Source of the DNA: SMAG-U1939 sp036376595
GTDB taxonomy: Bacteria > Chloroflexota > Ktedonobacteria > Ktedonobacterales > JADMIN01
NCBI GenBank assembly: GCA_036376595.1
Contig: DASVAA010000245.1
Coordinates: 1-30,032 of the forward strand
DNA: 30,032 nt
Reading direction: 5' to 3'
Below are positions 22,278-29,627 of this stretch, piece by piece. Below the pieces are notes generated by a model. It did no database searches and was not told where the DNA came from. It saw only the letters and a program-made list of their open reading frames with translations. Each line of letters begins with the position of its first letter. The stretch's first letter is position 1. The translations under genes and the position numbers were made by a program.

Positions 22278-23000
22278 ATGGACGACGGAATGCGCCCAAG
22301 GGACGACTGGAGCGCACCAGATGCGTCGGACGAACCGACGCAGCCGCTGCCGGTGATCCGTCCCGGCGGCGCACGTATGCCCCAGCCCAACGGCCGCCGC
22401 GCCGAGATGCCGCCGCTGCCGCCGGCCGCACCGCGCTGGCCTCCAGGCGGGCCGGGAGCTGATGATCCCACGCCGTATCAAGAGTGGCCGGGCGAACGCT
22501 CGCAGCGTTTCTCGGGCATCGAGCGCGCACTGCAGGCGGCGCGCGACCGCCAGCTCAGCCTCGGCTGCGGCGCGATCACGGCCATCGTGCTGCTCGTCGC
22601 CCTGGTGCTGGCCGCGCTTGGCGGCAACTTCGCGGCCCTGGGCGGCTCTCCGTTCGTGCCGCACCCCAACATTCAGGCCGCGCCACGCGCGACGGCCACG
22701 AACCTGCCCACGCCGACCGCGTCCCCGCGCCCCACACCAACCCCATCGCCGCTGCCCACGGCGACGCCATCGCCGATCCCAACGGCGACCCCGGCGCCTT
22801 CCTCATCGCCATCTCCATCGCCCACGCCGATCTCGTCGCCCACGCCGGTACCGTCCCCCACGCCGGCTCCATCGCCCTCGCCGCCGCCGCAATCCAGCCC
22901 GATCGCGACCCCAGGCACCACCCCCGCCTCGTCGCCCGGCGAGGCATCGCCGGCATCATCGCCAGCCACGAGCGCGGCTCACTTCACTGGAGACGCCTGA
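22278..23000 (+). CDS. Single-span membrane protein with extracytoplasmic Pro/Thr/Ser-rich tail (A)
   Basis: 240 residues from an ATG with GGAGGAG about 10 nt upstream. The N-terminal 93 residues are Pro/Arg/Asp-rich and cytoplasmic; one span follows (about 95-117, CGAITAIVLLVALVLAALGG) and exits as GGNFAALGGS; residues 135-240 are (P)T/S-P-type low complexity (TPTPSPLPTATPSPIPTATP and so on). The same exit motif, GGDFVGLGGS, and the same kind of tail occur in the next gene, so they are architectural paralogues. The positive-inside rule and the rod-like PT/PS tail suggest the C-terminus extends through the wall or outside. No enzymatic domain is seen. Confidence 0.65.
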   Translation: MDDGMRPRDDWSAPDASDEPTQPLPVIRPGGARMPQPNGRRAEMPPLPPAAPRWPPGGPGADDPTPYQEWPGERSQRFSGIERALQAARDRQLSLGCGAITAIVLLVALVLAALGGNFAALGGSPFVPHPNIQAAPRATATNLPTPTASPRPTPTPSPLPTATPSPIPTATPAPSSSPSPSPTPISSPTPVPSPTPAPSPSPPPQSSPIATPGTTPASSPGEASPASSPATSAAHFTGDA

Positions 23001-23154
23001 TCGGCAGCGCCCGTACGCTCGTTGAAAGCCCCGTTCCTTTGGTGTATCTCAGGATGCGTATACAGACGCTTGCCATAGCGCGTAGAATTGGCTTGCCCAG
23101 GGTGTGAGCCGGCACACAGGTGGACACCGGCATGCGGAGTGGGGGACGTGAGTG

Positions 23155-24483
23155 ATGAAGGGGCAGCCGTTCGAGCTGGCCTGCCGCGACGGCAGCCTGC
23201 TCGTAAGCGAATCGCGTGTGGTGTGGCGCGGCGCGGGCGCGTGGGCGGTGTGGCAGTCGCAGATCGCCGGTGCGGGCTGCGCCTACGACCCCGCCGATCA
23301 CGTCGCGACCGTCTATCTCCACCTGCGCGACGGCCGCCGCTTCGCCGTCGAGGGGATCGCGCCGCGCGATGGCTTCCTGCTCTTCGACCTGCTGGGCTAT
23401 GCGCCGGAGCCGGAGCCAGAACTGGAGCCAGATGCGAGCAGTGGGCACATCGCGAGACCGGTGGAGATCGATCTCGGCGATGAGCGGCACTCGCGGATCG
23501 TCGCCGATGCGCGCGGCATCACCCTTGAATGCAACCGCGCGGTGGTCTGGACACTCGCGCGCCACGAGCTTGCCGGCGCTCACGTCGCCGCCGGGTTGAA
23601 AGCGGCCGCCGTGCAGGTCATCGCAGGCGATCACCTCGTCGCCCAGCTCGATGATGTGCCCTTCGAGGTGGCGCTGCATCTGCTCGTCGTGCTGGGGGCC
23701 GCGCCCCCCGCGATGCCCGTCGCGATGACGGAGCCGCTGCCCTCCTTCACCCCGATTGCCGAGGCGATCGCGCCAGCCGCCGCCGAGGGCGCCGGCGGCC
23801 CGATGCCGATGGCACAGGATGAGCCGCTGCCGCAGTCATCCGTGCTCCCCGCTGGCAATCCCACCCCGCCAGAGCGCGGCGCGACCTCTGCTGTCACCGC
23901 CGCCACGCCAGCGCCTCCGGCAGACCCCGATGCCGCACCCGCCCACCAGCCGGCGCGGACTTCGCCTCCCGCGGCAACCCGCGAAACGCACCCGCCCGTT
24001 CCAACCGAGTGGCAGGACGACGAGAGGCCTGTGCATGCACTAGCTCCCCGCGCGCAGGCACCCGATCGCCGGCTTCGGCTCGGCGGCGGCGTGGCCGCGG
24101 CGCTGGTGCTGCTCGGCGCGCTGCTCCTGGCGCTGTATGGCGGTGACTTTGTGGGCCTGGGCGGCTCGGTGGGCGCCGCACAGCCAACGCCGACCTTCTC
24201 CCCGCGTTCAACGCCGATCCCCTCGCTGCAGCCAACCGCATCCACAACCGCAACGCTCCGCCCAGTGCCAACCACGACAAAGGCACCACCCCCGACCCCA
24301 CGTCCTACGCCGCGCGCGACGCGAACACCGGCGGCCACGCCGTCGCCAACACCATCGCCAACACCATCGCCAACACCATCTCCATCTCCAACTGCCTCTC
24401 CAACGCCGTCCCCGACTCCCTCGCCGACGCCATCCCCAACACCATCCCCCACACCGTCGCCGACTCCCTCGCCCACGCCATAG
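23155..24483 (+). CDS. Single-span membrane protein with two PH-like N-terminal repeats and PT/PS tail (B)
   Basis: 442 residues from an ATG with a GGGGGA ribosome site; a GTG one codon earlier is possible. Residues 1-86 and about 103-182 look like two copies of one small beta-rich domain: both have a W-containing strand, a middle strand pair (VYLHLRDGRRFAVEGI / VQVIAGDHLVAQLDDV) and a closing helix (FLLFDLLGYAP / EVALHLLVVLGAAP). This pattern resembles bacterial PH-like domains. A disordered Pro/Ala-rich cytoplasmic linker leads to one span (about 308-330), exiting as GGDFVGLGGS, then a 110-residue tail ending in repeated SPTP. It shares the exit motif and tail with the gene at 22278. The pair may be cotranscribed (154-nt gap). 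Confidence 0.65.
   Translation: MKGQPFELACRDGSLLVSESRVVWRGAGAWAVWQSQIAGAGCAYDPADHVATVYLHLRDGRRFAVEGIAPRDGFLLFDLLGYAPEPEPELEPDASSGHIARPVEIDLGDERHSRIVADARGITLECNRAVVWTLARHELAGAHVAAGLKAAAVQVIAGDHLVAQLDDVPFEVALHLLVVLGAAPPAMPVAMTEPLPSFTPIAEAIAPAAAEGAGGPMPMAQDEPLPQSSVLPAGNPTPPERGATSAVTAATPAPPADPDAAPAHQPARTSPPAATRETHPPVPTEWQDDERPVHALAPRAQAPDRRLRLGGGVAAALVLLGALLLALYGGDFVGLGGSVGAAQPTPTFSPRSTPIPSLQPTASTTATLRPVPTTTKAPPPTPRPTPRATRTPAATPSPTPSPTPSPTPSPSPTASPTPSPTPSPTPSPTPSPTPSPTPSPTP
24338..24480 (+). repeat. In-frame SPTP-encoding tandem repeat
   Basis: A 12-nt unit (CCAACACCATCG and variants) is repeated up to the stop codon of the membrane protein gene, encoding alternating Pro with Ser/Thr. Synonymous changes (CCG, CCC, CCA; ACG, ACT, ACA) mean many copies are not identical in DNA, which argues against very recent expansion, though the first few copies are identical. 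Confidence 0.75.
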
Positions 24484-24525
24484 TGCGCGGCGCGCAGACA
24501 GTGCCCACCCTGCGCAAAATAGCTG

Positions 24526-24554
24526 TTGCCTGCCATCCGCCGGGTCGCTATACT
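24526..24554 (+). promoter_or_regulatory. Sigma-70-type promoter TTGCCT-N17-TATACT
   Basis: TTGCCT (24526-24531) and TATACT (24549-24554) are separated by exactly 17 nt, about 103 nt before the ATG at 24658. It is the best-formed promoter in the window and should drive the secreted Ig-like membrane protein separately from the upstream pair. Confidence 0.65.
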
Positions 24555-24657
24555 GTGCCCTGCGCCCTGCGCCTTGGATGCCTGAGGCAGAACGCCACGC
24601 CACGTCCTGCACGCCCTTGCAGCCGTACCCGCCGGGCCGGAACGAGGAGAGGAAACG

Positions 24658-25869
24658 ATGCGACGGAGTTCCCGCGCATTCATGCCCTGGCTTGCCCTCG
24701 GCGCCGTGCTGCTCGCGATGGGCCTGCCCTTCGCGGTGGCTGGTGTCGCCACCACACCCGCGGCCCAAGCCGCCGGGGGCTGTCTCAACGGCTGTATCCA
24801 CTGGGACAGCAGCATGATCTATCCCGGCCAGAACAACGGCTTCCCAGAGGGACCAGTTGGCGAGCATGCGCTGGTGCATGGCGAGGGCTTTGTCGCCGCG
24901 GCAAGCCAGACTCTCACGTTTCAGGTCGTGCGGGGCGATGTCACCGCCAGCGATACCCAGTTCTGCCAGCTCGCGAATCCCAAGGTACCGCTCAGCGGGA
25001 CCGCCACCCCTGACAGCTCCGGCAAATTCGACTTCGGCTTCGTCTGGCCCGCGGCGGCAAGCAGCGGACAATGGAGCATCTGCGCCTATCGCGCGAGCGA
25101 TGGCACCCCACTCTTCAATACCGACGACGGTCCCTTCTCGGTGCTCGCGGCGCAGCCGCCGTCGCTGGCGCTCTCCAACACGAGCGTCCATCCCGGCGAC
25201 GCCATCACCCTGACGGGCCACAACTGGCTCCCAGCGCAGGGACAAATCTTCGTCTACATTGGCCCCTGTGCGGATTGCGGCGGCGCGCCGCTCGCCTCGA
25301 CGATGGCGACCTCAGCCGGCGATGGCTCGTTCTCGGTCACGCTGAACATCCCAGCCTCCGCGGCGGCTGGCGGCTACATCGCCAGCGCCCACAACGCCTC
25401 CAGCGTGCTCGATCTGATCGATACGGGTCCGCACGTCGTCGTCAATCTGGCGCCAACGGCTACGCCCAGGCCGACGGCGACCGCGACCAGCGCCCCCACC
25501 GCGACCGCCGCGCCGAATACCACATCCAGTGGCAGCTCCAATGGCTCTGGTGGCGGCAATAATGCCCTGTTGGTGGTGATTGGCATCCTCGTTGTGGTGC
25601 TGCTGCTGGCAATCGCGGGCCTGGTGATCTTCCTGCTGAGCCGCAACCGCCAGAATCCGTCTGGCTCCGGTGGTCCGCCCGCGCCTCCGGGAGCCTACGG
25701 TTCCTACAGTGCGACGACACAGCCAGGAGCTCCCGTCACACCAGGAGGTTATCCACCCAGCGCGTACCCTGACGATGCGGCGACGCTGCCCGGCCGGCAG
25801 CAACCCTGGTCGCCGGAGGACAACGATGCCCCAACGGTTCAGTCGCCCGCAGACCCATTCAACCGCTAA
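24658..25869 (+). CDS. Exported membrane-anchored protein with Ig-like domains
   Basis: 403 residues, ribosome site AGGAGAGGA. A signal peptide (basic RRSSR, hydrophobic LALGAVLLAMGLPFAVAG, likely cleavage near AQA at 37-39) leads to an extracytoplasmic part with two beta-rich domains, about 40-162 and 165-265. The second (LSNTSVHPGDAITLTGHNWL, ending in YIASAHNASS) matches the IPT/TIG-like Ig folds common in surface proteins. Six Cys could form disulphides. A Thr/Ala/Pro linker (TPRPTATATSAPTATAAP) precedes one span (about 302-326) and a cytoplasmic Gly/Pro/Tyr-rich tail. Topology is thus opposite to the genes at 22278 and 23155: sensor or adhesin outside, disordered tail inside. Its stop overlaps that of truB by 4 nt in convergent orientation. 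Confidence 0.75.
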   Translation: MRRSSRAFMPWLALGAVLLAMGLPFAVAGVATTPAAQAAGGCLNGCIHWDSSMIYPGQNNGFPEGPVGEHALVHGEGFVAAASQTLTFQVVRGDVTASDTQFCQLANPKVPLSGTATPDSSGKFDFGFVWPAAASSGQWSICAYRASDGTPLFNTDDGPFSVLAAQPPSLALSNTSVHPGDAITLTGHNWLPAQGQIFVYIGPCADCGGAPLASTMATSAGDGSFSVTLNIPASAAAGGYIASAHNASSVLDLIDTGPHVVVNLAPTATPRPTATATSAPTATAAPNTTSSGSSNGSGGGNNALLVVIGILVVVLLLAIAGLVIFLLSRNRQNPSGSGGPPAPPGAYGSYSATTQPGAPVTPGGYPPSAYPDDAATLPGRQQPWSPEDNDAPTVQSPADPFNR

Positions 25870-26822
25870 TTCGTGTCCTCGTCACGCTGAGGAGTTGACG
25901 CTGCGGCGAGTACCTTGTGCGGCCGCCACACGCCGGCTGCCGCATCCCAGCGCGCCAGGCCGAGGAAGCGCCCATCCGCGTCATAGGCGCGCAGCAGCTC
26001 GCCCTCGGTGGGGTTCGCAGGGGCGTCCGGTGGACGCCCAGCGGGCGCCAGCGATTCGGCGGCGAGGCGCAGCGGCTGCCCGTTGCGCAACGCGGCGGCC
26101 TGCGCGGCGTCGAGCGTTGCCGCGCGGCGGTCCTGTAGCGCTCTGTCAGGAGGATACAGCACCGTAGGCCAGGAGCCATCCGCCAGCGCCGCGTCGAGCC
26201 GTTCCAGCGTGACGGCCTGGTCGAGCGTGAAGGGACCGCTGCGCGTGCGGCGCAGCGCGGCGAGGTGCGCGCCGGTCCCCAGGCGCGCGCCCACGTCGTG
26301 CGCCAGCGAGCGGATGTAGGTGCCTTTGCTGCACTCGACATCCAGCACCAGGTCCGGCGGCTCCCAGGCCACCGGCCGCAGCGCCGAGAGCACCACCGGC
26401 CGCGGCTCCGGCGTAATGTCCTCACCTGCCCGCGCCAGCTTGTAGAGCGGCTGCCCCCCGCGCTTGATGGCCGAGTAGCGCGGCGGCACCTGCATCTGCT
26501 CGCCCAGGAATGCCGGCAGCACGGCCTCGATCTGCGGCAGCGTCAGCGCCACGGGCCGCTCGTCCACCACCGCCCCCTCGGCGTCGTAGGTATCGGTCTC
26601 GACGCCGAAGCGGATCGTCGCGCGGTACGCCTTGCCGCTCTCGCTGAGGTACTCGGCCACGCGCGTCGCCTGGCCCACCAGCACCGGCAGCACGCCGGTC
26701 GCCAGCGGATCGAGCGTACCGGCGTGGCCCACGCGCTTCTGCCGCAGCAGCCGCCGCACGCGCGCCACCACGTCGTGCGAGGTCATCCCAGCGGCCTTGT
26801 CGATCACAAAGATGCCATCCAT
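25866..26822 (-). CDS. truB: tRNA pseudouridine(55) synthase TruB
   Basis: 318 residues. It makes pseudouridine-55 in the T-loop of tRNAs. The catalytic Asp38 is in VGHAGTLDPLATGVL, with FVIDKAAGMTSHDVV at the start, QVPPRYSAIKRGGQPLYKLAR in the middle and VECSKGTYIRSLAHDVG in the PUA-proximal part, all diagnostic of TruB. The C-terminal ~90 residues carry a small PUA-like domain (GELLRAYDADGRFLGLARW). The usual partners (rbfA, infB, ribF) are not adjacent on the downstream side. The start at 26822 has no Shine-Dalgarno but a TATACT box 7 nt before, predicting a leaderless mRNA. Confidence 0.97.
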   Translation of the reverse strand: MDGIFVIDKAAGMTSHDVVARVRRLLRQKRVGHAGTLDPLATGVLPVLVGQATRVAEYLSESGKAYRATIRFGVETDTYDAEGAVVDERPVALTLPQIEAVLPAFLGEQMQVPPRYSAIKRGGQPLYKLARAGEDITPEPRPVVLSALRPVAWEPPDLVLDVECSKGTYIRSLAHDVGARLGTGAHLAALRRTRSGPFTLDQAVTLERLDAALADGSWPTVLYPPDRALQDRRAATLDAAQAAALRNGQPLRLAAESLAPAGRPPDAPANPTEGELLRAYDADGRFLGLARWDAAAGVWRPHKVLAAASTPQRDEDTN

Positions 26823-26829
26823 GCCGCAC

Positions 26830-26835
26830 AGTATA
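26830..26835 (-). promoter_or_regulatory. TATACT -10 box 7 nt before truB ATG: predicted leaderless mRNA
   Basis: On the minus strand, TATACT is followed by GTGCGGC and the truB ATG. The 7-nt spacing equals that at 19750-19763. No ribosome binding site is present. The -35 region shows no TTGACA-like hexamer at the usual distance. Confidence 0.6.
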
Positions 26836-26972
26836 GCCCACCGAGACGCTCACGCCGTGTTCTTCTTCCGTCCCAGTCCACGCAGGCGGACTGGCCCTCT
26901 AGGCGCGGTTTCAACCGCCGGCTGCTCTCTGCTCTCGCGGCCGCAAGGCGCGAACTCGTTTGCCAGCTACGC

Positions 26973-26999
26973 TTGCCGCACCACCCGGCATGCTATACT
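26973..26999 (+). promoter_or_regulatory. Extended -10 promoter TGCTATACT
   Basis: TGCTATACT (26991-26999) is a TGn-extended -10. TTGCCG at 26973-26978 gives a short 15-nt spacer, acceptable for extended -10 promoters. It lies ~80 nt before the monooxygenase ATG at 27079. Confidence 0.55.
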
Positions 27000-27078
27000 T
27001 CGGGAAGGCGGCACCGCCGCCGAGCACGCTCCGTGTATCCCAGATCGGTATGGATAAAGAGTCTGGAAGGGGCGGATC

Positions 27079-28680
27079 ATGGGACAGGTGATCCAGCGCG
27101 GCACGACACGAGGGAGTACGGAGGCGCCCGCGATGGACAACGACGACAGCGCCGAGGATTCGCCCCGTCACGTATACGCCGCGATCGTCGGCACTGGCTT
27201 CTCCGGCCTGGGGATGGCGATCCGGCTCAAACAGCGCGGCGAGGACGATTTCGTCGTGCTGGAGCGCGCGAACGACGTGGGCGGCACCTGGCGCGACAAC
27301 ACCTATCCCGGCTGCGCCTGCGACATCCCCTCACACCTCTACAGCTTCTCCTTCGCGCTCAACCCCGACTGGAGCCGCGCCTATCCCTCTCAGTCCGAAA
27401 TCTGGGCCTACCTGCGCCGCTGTGCCGAGCGCTTCGGCGTCGCGCCGCACATCCGCTGGAACACTGAGCTGCTCGAAGCCACCTGGGACGACGCCGGCGC
27501 CTGCTGGCATCTGCGCACCTCACGCGGCGCCTACACCTGCGACGTGCTGATCGTCGGCAACGGGCCGCTCAGCGAAGCCCGACTACCCAACATCCCCGGC
27601 ATCGAGCGCTTCGCGGGCACAACCATGCACACTGCCGCCTGGGACCGCGACGTGGACCTGAGCGGCAAGCGCGTCGCCGTGATCGGCACCGGCGCCTCGG
27701 CGATCCAGCTTGTGCCCCAGATTCAGCCCAAAGTCGCCCAGCTCTATCTCTTCCAGCGCACCCCGCCGTGGGTCGTCCCGCGGCTGGACCACCCAATCCC
27801 CGCCTGGCAGCGCACGCTCTACAGGCTGTTCCCACTGGCGCAGCGCCTGCCGCGCGCCCGCATCTACTGGCAGCACGAGCTGTTCGCGTTGGCCCTGGTC
27901 TACCGCCGCGGCCTAGTCGCCAGCGGCGCACGGATCGCCGGGCGGCACCTCGCGCGTCAGGTGCCGGACCCTGAGCTGCGCGAACGGCTTGCGCCACACT
28001 ACACCATGGGCTGCAAGCGCGTGCTGATCTCCGACGACTTCTATCCGGCGCTCTGCCAGCCCAATGTCGAGCTGGTAACGGAGGCCATCCGTGAGGTGCG
28101 AGCGGACCGCATCGTGACCGCCGACGGCGCCGAGCGCGAGATTGACGCCCTGATCTGCGCCACCGGCTTCAACGTCACCGATACCGACTTCGCGCGGCGG
28201 CTGCGCGGGCGCGGCGGTGTCTCACTCGCCGAGCGATGGGCCACCGGGCCGCGCGCCTACCTTGGCACCACCGTCGCCGGCTTCCCCAATCTCTTCATGA
28301 TGATCGGCCCCAACACCGGGCTGGGCCACAATTCAATGGTCTACATGATCGAGTCCCAACTCAACTACATCCTGGACTGCCTGCGGGCGATGCGGCGCAG
28401 CGACCTGCGCGCCGTCGAGGTGCGCGCTGAGGCCCAGGCCGCGTTCAACGCCGAGATGCAGCGCCGCATGCGCGGCACTGTCTGGACCTCCGGCTGCGCG
28501 AGCTGGTATCTGGACGCCGGGGGCCGCAACGCCACGCTGTGGCCCGGCTTCACCTTCGAGTATCGCCGCCGCACGCGCCACTTCGACCCCCAGCCCTATG
28601 ACGTGGTCGTGGCGCCAGCGCCGCCCCAGACGCCAGCCGGCGTGGCGCAGGGCGCGGCCATCAAAAGCGAGCACGAGTAA
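27079..28680 (+). CDS. FAD-dependent Baeyer-Villiger-type monooxygenase
   Basis: 533 residues. The first dinucleotide-binding site is GTGFSG (38-43), then ERANDVGGTWRDNTYPGCACD. The Baeyer-Villiger fingerprint FxGxxxHxxxW is complete at 178-188 (FAGTTMHTAAW), followed by the NADPH-site Rossmann motif GTGASA (203-208). The C-terminal ICATGF and NLFMMIGPNTGLGHNS segments match class B flavin monooxygenases that turn ketones into esters or lactones. The start at 27079 has AAGGGGCGG upstream; ATG 27133 (Met19), with CGGAGG 8 nt before, is an equally good alternative and would begin nearer the fold. A palindrome-rich 110-nt gap precedes the hydrolase, which could cleave the ester product. Confidence 0.9.
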   Translation: MGQVIQRGTTRGSTEAPAMDNDDSAEDSPRHVYAAIVGTGFSGLGMAIRLKQRGEDDFVVLERANDVGGTWRDNTYPGCACDIPSHLYSFSFALNPDWSRAYPSQSEIWAYLRRCAERFGVAPHIRWNTELLEATWDDAGACWHLRTSRGAYTCDVLIVGNGPLSEARLPNIPGIERFAGTTMHTAAWDRDVDLSGKRVAVIGTGASAIQLVPQIQPKVAQLYLFQRTPPWVVPRLDHPIPAWQRTLYRLFPLAQRLPRARIYWQHELFALALVYRRGLVASGARIAGRHLARQVPDPELRERLAPHYTMGCKRVLISDDFYPALCQPNVELVTEAIREVRADRIVTADGAEREIDALICATGFNVTDTDFARRLRGRGGVSLAERWATGPRAYLGTTVAGFPNLFMMIGPNTGLGHNSMVYMIESQLNYILDCLRAMRRSDLRAVEVRAEAQAAFNAEMQRRMRGTVWTSGCASWYLDAGGRNATLWPGFTFEYRRRTRHFDPQPYDVVVAPAPPQTPAGVAQGAAIKSEHE

Positions 28681-28695
28681 GGGGAGAGACGGTTG

Positions 28696-28757
28696 GGGCG
28701 AGCCATGGCTCGCCCGCTCACCAGCGAGATGTCTGTAGCGGCGAGGTCTGCCTCGCC
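28696..28757. repeat. Two palindromes with GGGCGAG/CTCGCCC arms
   Basis: A perfect 20-nt palindrome (28696-28715, arms GGGCGAGCCA) is followed 25 nt later by a hairpin GGCGAGG-TCTG-CCTCGCC (28740-28757). Both use the same GGCGAG/CTCGCC arms and continue into CGC, like two halves of a dispersed palindromic element. They lie between the monooxygenase and hydrolase genes and could reduce readthrough or shield mRNA ends; there is no T-run. Confidence 0.55.
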
Positions 28758-28790
28758 CGCCTGCCCGCGCGTGAAGGGGAGATGACGATC

Positions 28791-29627
28791 ATGCAGGTGC
28801 CCACACCGTCGTACGTCGCCGTCAACGGCCGCAAGATCGCCTATGACGTGGTCGCGCCTGCATCGCCCGCCGGCACGGTACTGCTGATCAGCGGGCTGGC
28901 CGCCAAACGGCTGGGGTGGTACAAGCAACTCCCGGTCTTCGGCGCCCGCTACCGCACGATCGCGATGGATAACCGCGACATCGGCGACAGCGATCTGGTC
29001 GAGGCGCCCTATCGCACGGCGGACCAGACCGACGACGCGGCGACGCTGCTGCGGGCGCTGGGGGTCGAGCGCGCGGTGGTGGTGGGCATCTCAATGGGCG
29101 GCTTCATCGCGCTGGAGTTGGCGCTGCGGCACCCTGAGCTGGTCTCAAAGCTCGTGCTCACCTCCACCTCGGCCGGCGGCAGCACCCATGTGCAGCCGGG
29201 GTGGCGCATGCGGATGATGCTGGGCATGCCGCGCTTCGTCCCGCGCTGGCTGCGGCCCGAGCCGGGCACCATCGCCAAGCGCACCTACGCCGCCATCATG
29301 GCCCCCGGCTACTGCGCCGCGCACCCCGACGAGTGGGAGCATATCGCCCAGGTCGCACGCTACCGGCCCCAGCCCGCCGCTGCGTACCTCCGCCAGCTCA
29401 ACGCCTGCCTGACCCACGACGCCAGCGCGCGACTCGGCACCATCACCGCGCCGACGCTGGTGATCCACGGCGCGGTGGACCCCCTCGTGCCGCCGGCCAA
29501 CGGCGAGTATCTGGCGGCGCACGTCCCCGGCGCGCGGCTGATCCGCTACCCCGCCACGGGCCACGTGCCGATCATCGAGCGCGCCGACGAGTACAACCGC
29601 GACGTGCTGGCCTTTCTCGATGGGTGA
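28791..29627 (+). CDS. Alpha/beta hydrolase (esterase/lipase-like)
   Basis: 278 residues. The ATG at 28791 is preferred, because AAGGGGA lies 10 nt upstream; the ATG three codons earlier nearly abuts it. Catalytic triad: Ser101 in GISMGG, Asp230 in IHGAVDPLVPP, His258 in TGHVPIIE. The LLISGLAAKRLGW oxyanion loop and AMDNRDIGDSD strand are typical of PF00561 hydrolases near haloalkane dehalogenase-like and 3-oxoadipate enol-lactonase-like members. The lid region (about 138-200) is long and Met/Arg/Pro-rich. It follows the Baeyer-Villiger-type monooxygenase on the same strand and plausibly hydrolyses its ester or lactone product. Confidence 0.9.
   Translation: MQVPTPSYVAVNGRKIAYDVVAPASPAGTVLLISGLAAKRLGWYKQLPVFGARYRTIAMDNRDIGDSDLVEAPYRTADQTDDAATLLRALGVERAVVVGISMGGFIALELALRHPELVSKLVLTSTSAGGSTHVQPGWRMRMMLGMPRFVPRWLRPEPGTIAKRTYAAIMAPGYCAAHPDEWEHIAQVARYRPQPAAAYLRQLNACLTHDASARLGTITAPTLVIHGAVDPLVPPANGEYLAAHVPGARLIRYPATGHVPIIERADEYNRDVLAFLDG

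Noticed and set aside
23631..24815. Long minus-strand open frame (394 codons) opposite the PT/PS-rich gene
   Set aside because: Its Gly/Val/Asp repeats are the antisense of the SPTP repeat; it has no ribosome site and crosses the promoter of the next gene.
24208..25245. Second minus-strand open frame opposite the Ig-like membrane protein
   Set aside because: Composition is Arg/Trp/Gly-rich shadow of the Pro/Thr codons; the plus-strand genes have signal peptide, spans and good ribosome sites.
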